Source: Nitrospirales bacterium
GTDB taxonomy: Bacteria > Nitrospirota > Nitrospiria > Nitrospirales > UBA8639
Length of the DNA stretch: 36,490 nucleotides
NCBI GenBank assembly: GCA_007570995.1
Contig: RKSG01000075.1
Location: 1 to 36,490, forward strand
Direction of reading: 5' to 3'
Part shown: one piece after another, positions 33,657 to 36,490 of the stretch
Layout of the letters: every line of letters begins with the position of its first letter
How positions within the stretch are numbered: position 1 is the first letter of the stretch
The notes under the pieces: model-generated
Told to the model about the DNA's origin: nothing
Seen by the model: the letters and a program-made list of their open reading frames with translations, nothing else
The model's database searches: none
Made by a program: the position numbers and the translations under genes

Positions 33657-35909
33657 TCACCCATACCCCCCATGGAAGCCGACTGACCGGTCAGATGCCT
33701 GCCCCTGCACCTGGATATGAGACAAATCACCAAAGCTGGAAAACAGATCATCAACCCGGCGCAACAACGATAGCCGATTCGCGCGAATATCAGATTCCGG
33801 CGCATTGACCAGCACGTCCTCAAAGAAACGGTCAATGGGGCCTTTGAGCACCATGAGATGCCGCAACGCTCCATCATAATCACGGATCGCCATCGCATCC
33901 TTCACGCTGTGTGTGGCCGAGTCGACAGCCTGATGCAAGTCACGCTCCGTCGGGTGAGTCAACCGGGCCACCGTGACGTCATCTGACTCCCACGCCTCTT
34001 TGACCACGAGACGATGCGCCCGCTTAAATCCAACCATGAGCGCATCAAACTCCTGCCGGATCGTGACGGCCTGCAGGGCGTCCATGCGCGAGAACAGATC
34101 CCGGATATCAAGCTCGGTGCTGTTGTGACGCGCCAGGACACTGGCCATGACGTCCTCACGATAGCCGGAGACGAGACGTCCGTAATAGCGGAGCCGATCC
34201 TCCAGAAATCCGAACAAGGGCCACAGCGAGGGACGATGTTCCGCCGTGTCGCCTTGCGGAAGGGAGACGGCCTCGACGCCCTGCCTGGCCAGCATCTGTT
34301 CCATCTGCCGCAAGTACGTCCCGACATTGAGGTGAAACCCGGACGCACTCGCAAGACGAATCAGGCCAAACGCATGACGACGCAGGCCATAGGGATCTTC
34401 CGAGCCTGACGGGATAATCCCCGCATAGAAAAATGCCGCCAGGGTATCCACCCGGTCGGCCAGTGCCAGCAACCGTCCCACCGTCGTCACAGGAAGGGCA
34501 TCCTCTGGCGTCCGGGGGCGATAATATTCCCCCAGGGCTGCAGAGACCTGGCCGGATTCTCCATCATGCGCGGCATACAGGCCTCCCATCACGCCCTGGA
34601 GTGTGGGAAATTCTCCGACCATTCCCGTCACCAGATCGGCTTTGCTCAAGAACGCGGCGCGCTGACAGGCCTCTTTCAGCTCCGGCACCCCGGTGTCAGT
34701 CGCCAAGGCTCCTGCCAGCGCGATCAGGCGTTCAGTTTTCTGGTACAGGGACCCCAGTTGTTTATGAAACACCACACCATGGAGTTGCGGCACCCGGTCA
34801 GCCAGTGTTTGCTTGCGATCCTCGTGAAAGAAATACCGGGCGTCCGCCAGACGGGCAGCCAACACGCGTTCATTGCCAACCCTGACCAGCTCCATATTGT
34901 CGGCGTCCATGTCAGTGGGAGCGAAAAACAGGGGACGTAATTCATGGTGCCGGTTCACGACAGGGAAAAATCCCTGATGCTCCTGCATGGAAGTCGTCAG
35001 CACGTCCGGCGGCAACTCCAGATAGCGTGTATCAAACGTTCCATGCAGCATATTGGGCCACTCCAGCGAAAAAACCGCCTGCTCCAGCAGCGCCTCCCGA
35101 TTGTCCGGGGGCACCTGCCCCTCAGCCAAACTGGCAAGGCGGGTGAGTCGCCGGGTCAGGATGTCCCGACGACGGACAGGATCAACGATCACGCCCGCGC
35201 GTTCCAGCGTGTCCTCATACGCTTCCGGCCGGGCAAGACGCAGGCTCTTGCCCTCAGCGTCATTGCTCCCCGACCAGAAGCGATGCCCCCTTGAACGAGG
35301 CTCCGACCGCACCCCCGCGAACTCAAGAGGGAACGGCTTCGTCCCCAGCATGGCGACCAACCATCGAATGGGGCGGGGATACCGGACCCCGGATGCATTC
35401 CATCGCATGGTGTTCGGAAAGGCGAGTTGCCCAAGCAGACCGGCAAGATGCCTGGCGAAGACACTGGCGACAGGCATCCCCTCTTCCCGTTTGACCGCAC
35501 ACAGATAGGTTCCTTTGGGCGTCTCCCGTGTTTCCAGTTGCGCGACTTCCACCCCTTGAGAACGCGCGAACCCCCCCGCGGCTCTGGTCGGCTGGCCCTG
35601 GTCATCCAACGCCACGGCTGTGGAGGGGCCCAACACTTCGCGCAGAATCGAGGACTGCGTTGTGGCCAGCCCCGTCACGATGACGGCAAGTCGCCGCGGC
35701 GTGCCACAGGTTCGGATACCATCATGGGAGAGGCGATGATTGGTCAGGAAGTCTTCCATCAGACGATCCAGTTGACGCATGGCCGGTTGAATCACCTGCC
35801 ATGGCAATTCCTCAGAGCCGATTTCCAGGAGAAAGGATGTCGTGGAGGCACGACGGCGTGCGGGCTTTTGCTTCGGCACAGGTGGCTGCGTCATCTGTCG
35901 AGCCTTCAT
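33657..35909 (-). CDS. glyS: Glycyl-tRNA synthetase beta subunit
   Basis: A 750-residue beta subunit of the bacterial heterotetrameric glycyl-tRNA synthetase, which binds tRNA-Gly and assists the catalytic alpha subunit. Landmarks are FLLEIGSEELPW at the N-terminus, TPRRLAV, VRYPRPIRWLVAM, LTTSMQEHQGFFPV and, in the second half, DPYGLRRHAFGLIRL. It is longer than many GlyS proteins, with a basic N-terminal extension (KQKPARRRAS) and an extra C-terminal tail. The start may be the ATG at 35909 or the ATG at 35894, which has AAGG eight bases upstream. It follows glyQ by 19 bases and so is in the same operon. Confidence 0.95.
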   Translation of the reverse strand: MKARQMTQPPVPKQKPARRRASTTSFLLEIGSEELPWQVIQPAMRQLDRLMEDFLTNHRLSHDGIRTCGTPRRLAVIVTGLATTQSSILREVLGPSTAVALDDQGQPTRAAGGFARSQGVEVAQLETRETPKGTYLCAVKREEGMPVASVFARHLAGLLGQLAFPNTMRWNASGVRYPRPIRWLVAMLGTKPFPLEFAGVRSEPRSRGHRFWSGSNDAEGKSLRLARPEAYEDTLERAGVIVDPVRRRDILTRRLTRLASLAEGQVPPDNREALLEQAVFSLEWPNMLHGTFDTRYLELPPDVLTTSMQEHQGFFPVVNRHHELRPLFFAPTDMDADNMELVRVGNERVLAARLADARYFFHEDRKQTLADRVPQLHGVVFHKQLGSLYQKTERLIALAGALATDTGVPELKEACQRAAFLSKADLVTGMVGEFPTLQGVMGGLYAAHDGESGQVSAALGEYYRPRTPEDALPVTTVGRLLALADRVDTLAAFFYAGIIPSGSEDPYGLRRHAFGLIRLASASGFHLNVGTYLRQMEQMLARQGVEAVSLPQGDTAEHRPSLWPLFGFLEDRLRYYGRLVSGYREDVMASVLARHNSTELDIRDLFSRMDALQAVTIRQEFDALMVGFKRAHRLVVKEAWESDDVTVARLTHPTERDLHQAVDSATHSVKDAMAIRDYDGALRHLMVLKGPIDRFFEDVLVNAPESDIRANRLSLLRRVDDLFSSFGDLSHIQVQGQASDRSVGFHGGYG

Positions 35910-35928
35910 GTATCAGGACGCCCGGCAA

Positions 35929-36490
35929 TCAGGACGGCACAGGCTTCCGTTGTCGTTTCGGTGACGGGACGTTACCGGCAACCGATAGTGACGGGGCAGG
36001 ACGCAGCAAAGGGAACCCCAGTTTTTCCCGTCTTGCGACATAGGCATCCGCGCACCCCCTGGCCAGGCCGCGCACCCGTCCTATAGAGCCCGTTCGTTCA
36101 GCCACACTCAACGCACCCCGTGCATCAAGCACGTTGAACAAATGTGAGGTTTGCATACACGCATCATAGGCCGGCAACACCAGCCCCTGCTCCAGCAACA
36201 TGCGACATTCCCCCTCCCGGGCCAGGAAGATCGTCCGGATCATGTCAACATCCACCACCTCGAAATTGTACCGGGAAAACTGGACTTCGGCATCGTGGAA
36301 CAAATCGCCGTAGGTGACCTCCCCGGACCACTGAAGATCGTACACGCTGTCAACGCCCTGCAAATACATCGCAATCCGTTCAGTGCCATAGGTCAGCTCC
36401 ACGGTCACGGGATCGAGCGATTGCCCGCCGGCTTCCTGAAAATAGGTGAACTGGGTGATTTCCATGCCATCGAGCCGCACTTCCCACCCC
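35929..36490 (-). CDS. glyQ: Glycyl-tRNA synthetase alpha subunit, 3' part
   Basis: The last 186 residues of the catalytic alpha subunit; the N-terminal portion lies beyond the right edge. The frame runs open to 36489 with [18 protein letters not shown], a hallmark of GlyQ, followed by [19 protein letters not shown]. The first codon in the window, if treated as a start at 36480, would be a false one. The C-terminus carries about 30 extra residues ending in a basic segment ([12 protein letters not shown]). Confidence 0.95.
   Translation of the reverse strand, partial: GWEVRLDGMEITQFTYFQEAGGQSLDPVTVELTYGTERIAMYLQGVDSVYDLQWSGEVTYGDLFHDAEVQFSRYNFEVVDVDMIRTIFLAREGECRMLLEQGLVLPAYDACMQTSHLFNVLDARGALSVAERTGSIGRVRGLARGCADAYVARREKLGFPLLRPAPSLSVAGNVPSPKRQRKPVPS

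Overview
The window looks like a chromosomal segment of a Gram-negative, moderately GC-rich bacterium. A TonB-dependent outer-membrane receptor with periplasmic binding proteins implies two membranes, and glycyl-tRNA synthetase is the split alpha/beta type. The gene set (glyQ-glyS-ppdK-ribD, rpsB-tsf-pyrH-frr, siroheme and cobalamin functions) would fit Nitrospirota or a related lineage, but that is an impression from content and order, not a demonstrated assignment.

Layout from left to right. (1) 162-3069, minus: a class I methyltransferase with an unassigned C-terminal half, downstream of a ProA-like protein whose catalytic cysteine position is alanine. (2) 3070-3676: a non-coding gap holding three tandem REP-like palindromes. 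(3) 3677-7658, plus: rpsB-tsf-pyrH-frr-alr, tightly spaced. (4) 7711-10837, mostly minus: a thiamine-binding UPF0045 protein, a siroheme-synthase-type dehydrogenase/chelatase, an HNH nuclease, a Rieske ferredoxin (plus strand), a small anchored protein and a PduO-type cobalamin adenosyltransferase. (5) 10918-16776, minus: a cobalamin uptake locus with btuB under one cobalamin riboswitch and btuF-btuC-btuD under a second. (6) 16920-19340: a GT39-like membrane glycosyltransferase and a decayed IS1595/IS1016-like element. (7) 19396-24626, minus: cobQ, a tandem repeat array, a secreted esterase, a secreted ATP-dependent DNA ligase and a second, signal-less BtuF-like protein. (8) 24690-28702, minus: an AT-richer cassette with a BcgI-like fused restriction-methylation subunit, its S subunit and an unknown membrane-anchored protein. 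(9) 28743-36490, minus: elbB, ribD, ppdK, glyS and the 3' part of glyQ.

The main functional theme is cobalamin. BtuB imports it across the outer membrane, BtuF captures it in the periplasm, BtuCD moves it inward, the PduO-type enzyme adenosylates it and CobQ amidates its precursor. Two riboswitches govern uptake. The one before btuF has a terminator as expression platform. The one before btuB lies almost on the start codon, next to a hairpin that can mask the Shine-Dalgarno sequence.

The most unusual structural feature is a family of REP-like palindromes with C-rich and G-rich arms. Copies lie between genes, inside the P2 region of the btuB riboswitch, inside a variable arm of the btuF riboswitch, in the btuF leader, and in a tandem array that also contains copies of the last codons of the neighbouring esterase gene. 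These palindromes appear to have extended riboswitch helices without destroying the aptamer cores.
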